A stretch of 64,000 nt of DNA from Cricetomys ansorgei. Taxonomy: Eukaryota; Chordata; Mammalia; Rodentia; Nesomyidae. Both the position numbers and the translations under genes were made by a program. The notes below the pieces were generated by a model. The model made no database searches. It saw only the letters and a list, made by a program, of their open reading frames with translations, and had not been told where the DNA came from. Shown one piece after another: positions 63,113 to 64,000 of this stretch. The DNA lies in the NCBI GenBank assembly GCA_026225945.1, contig JAMJFZ010001657.1, positions 620,001 to 684,000 on the forward strand, read 5' to 3'. Position 1 is the first letter of the stretch. Every line of letters begins with the position of its first letter.

Positions 63113-63150
<38 letters not shown>
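62912..63150. repeat. Interleaved (TG)n/(TATG)n microsatellite
   Basis: About 240 bases of alternating pyrimidine-purine sequence in which TG runs are punctuated by TATG units at irregular intervals, ending in a pure (TG)n of about 15 units. It produces Cys/Val/Tyr and Thr/His frames that are not genes. Confidence 0.97.
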
Positions 63151-63152
<2 letters not shown>

Positions 63153-63335
63153 GTGCACAGAAAGTCCAGAAGAGGATGTCAGGTGTCCTCCTCTCCCGCT
63201 CTCTGCCTATTTCTTTGAGACAGAGTCTCTCTTTGAAACCAAGGCTCACATTTTCTTGCTTAGGCTGGATATATAAGCTTCCAGGATCCTCCTGTCTCTA
63301 CTCCCTTCGGGGATGGGGTTACAAGCATTTGTGGG
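63151..63335 (-). mobile_element. Composite rodent SINE (RSINE1/B4-like)
   Basis: The sequence agtccagaagaggatgtcag, then gtgtcctcctctcccgctct, tttgagacagagtctctctt and tccaggatcctcctgtctct. Same family as 55570-55852. The TG array abuts its tail side. Confidence 0.75.
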
Positions 63336-63339
63336 GGTA

Positions 63340-64000
63340 CTTGTCTTGCTATATGGATGCTGGTACCCTACATTTAGCAAATACTCATGGGAGCCCGGGT
63401 AAGAGCTGAGGACAGATGTGTGGCTGGCCACAGCAGTCAATGGTGGAATGAGGGGGCTGGTGGGAGTGTAACAGTGGGCCACAGGTAGGGTGCTGGGCTC
63501 GGGGGAGGGACATGTCTTGTGGAGAAGGTTACTCAGATGGGATCAGATCCTTGAAGCTCTTCAGAGGAGGTAGGATGTACAAAGGCTGGGGAACAGTGTG
63601 ACCCCTTGACCTGCAGCTAATTCAGAATGTACAGGTCCCAGACAGCTGAGGGCAGCCAAGGCTGCCAGGACGTGAACAAAGTCGGGCATCAGCATTCTGA
63701 AATCTCCAGTGACATGCAGGACCTCAGCTGAGTTTTAGAATGTCCACCTGTCCTCTCGGTGGAAAGAGGGTTCAAGGGCCATCTAATGTCTTGACCAGAG
63801 TTCAGAGGGCCTGCTTTGGTGACCTGTGTAGGAGGAGGCAGGTGCTGAATCTAGGCTGTGGCCACCAGGCAGGAGACAGAGGGTAGAACTGAGACCTGGC
63901 CAGGCTCTCCTCTGCATGTAGCCTCCGGCTCCACTCTGACAGCTCACCAACACTTGGAAGCCCCCCACCTCCACCCCTCAGTCAGCAGGCACCTCTGTTG
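63340..64000. other. Single-copy-looking DNA to window end
   Basis: No repeat, exon signal pair or gene is recognised. Confidence 0.35.

Noticed and set aside
62902..63409. Overlapping 80-147-codon frames
   Set aside because: Translations of the TG/TATG microsatellite extended into a SINE.

Overview
The window is nuclear DNA from a muroid rodent. The SINE set shows this: B1, B2 and B3-like copies, B4 (B1/ID composite) copies, ID-like tails and rodent Lx-type L1 3' UTRs, plus old mammalian MIR and L1M remnants and long CA, GATA and CT microsatellites. I cannot name the species. Several well-kept B1 copies share a variant left half (tttctctgttgtaactctgg) rather than the usual mouse/rat form, which hints at a lineage other than Mus or Rattus.

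No complete gene, tRNA, rRNA or known protein could be recognised. The longest open frames are shadows of microsatellites and SINEs. A few short segments have the grammar of real exons. The best are: a plus-strand exon at 53300-53426, with an ATG in good context, 22 protein-like codons and a GTAAGT donor; a minus-strand exon at 57075-56705, with a strong acceptor, a 66-codon frame and a GTGAGT donor; and an 88-nt minus-strand exon at 10267-10180 with near-ideal acceptor and donor. Weaker candidates lie at 49332-49491, 5317-5218 and 1721-1794. These are inferences from splice signals only.

Layout: 1-4.4 kb holds a GC-rich stretch and old L1/B4 debris. A compact CpG island lies at 4.39-4.82 kb. 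From 5.5 to 14 kb there are SINEs, MIRs and a decayed retroviral-looking stretch (6.9-8.0 kb). A larger CpG-rich domain occupies 15.1-17.2 kb, with a plausible plus-strand first-exon donor at 16210. From 18 to 31 kb there are SINEs, L1M and Lx pieces, LTR-like repeats and microsatellites. Single-copy sequence with four clustered GATA motifs lies at 32.4-32.7 kb. From 33 to 47.5 kb the DNA is very repeat-rich, with nested insertions, a 27-bp minisatellite (45.2-45.7 kb) and a polypyrimidine tract of about 490 nt grown from a B1 tail inside an L1M. From 47.5 to 64 kb there is more single-copy DNA carrying the candidate exons at 49, 53 and 57 kb, with scattered SINEs and an Lx 3' UTR.

The likeliest overall reading is intergenic or intronic DNA with two CpG-island promoters and a few exons of one or more genes that extend beyond the window. 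The genes cannot be identified from the sequence alone.
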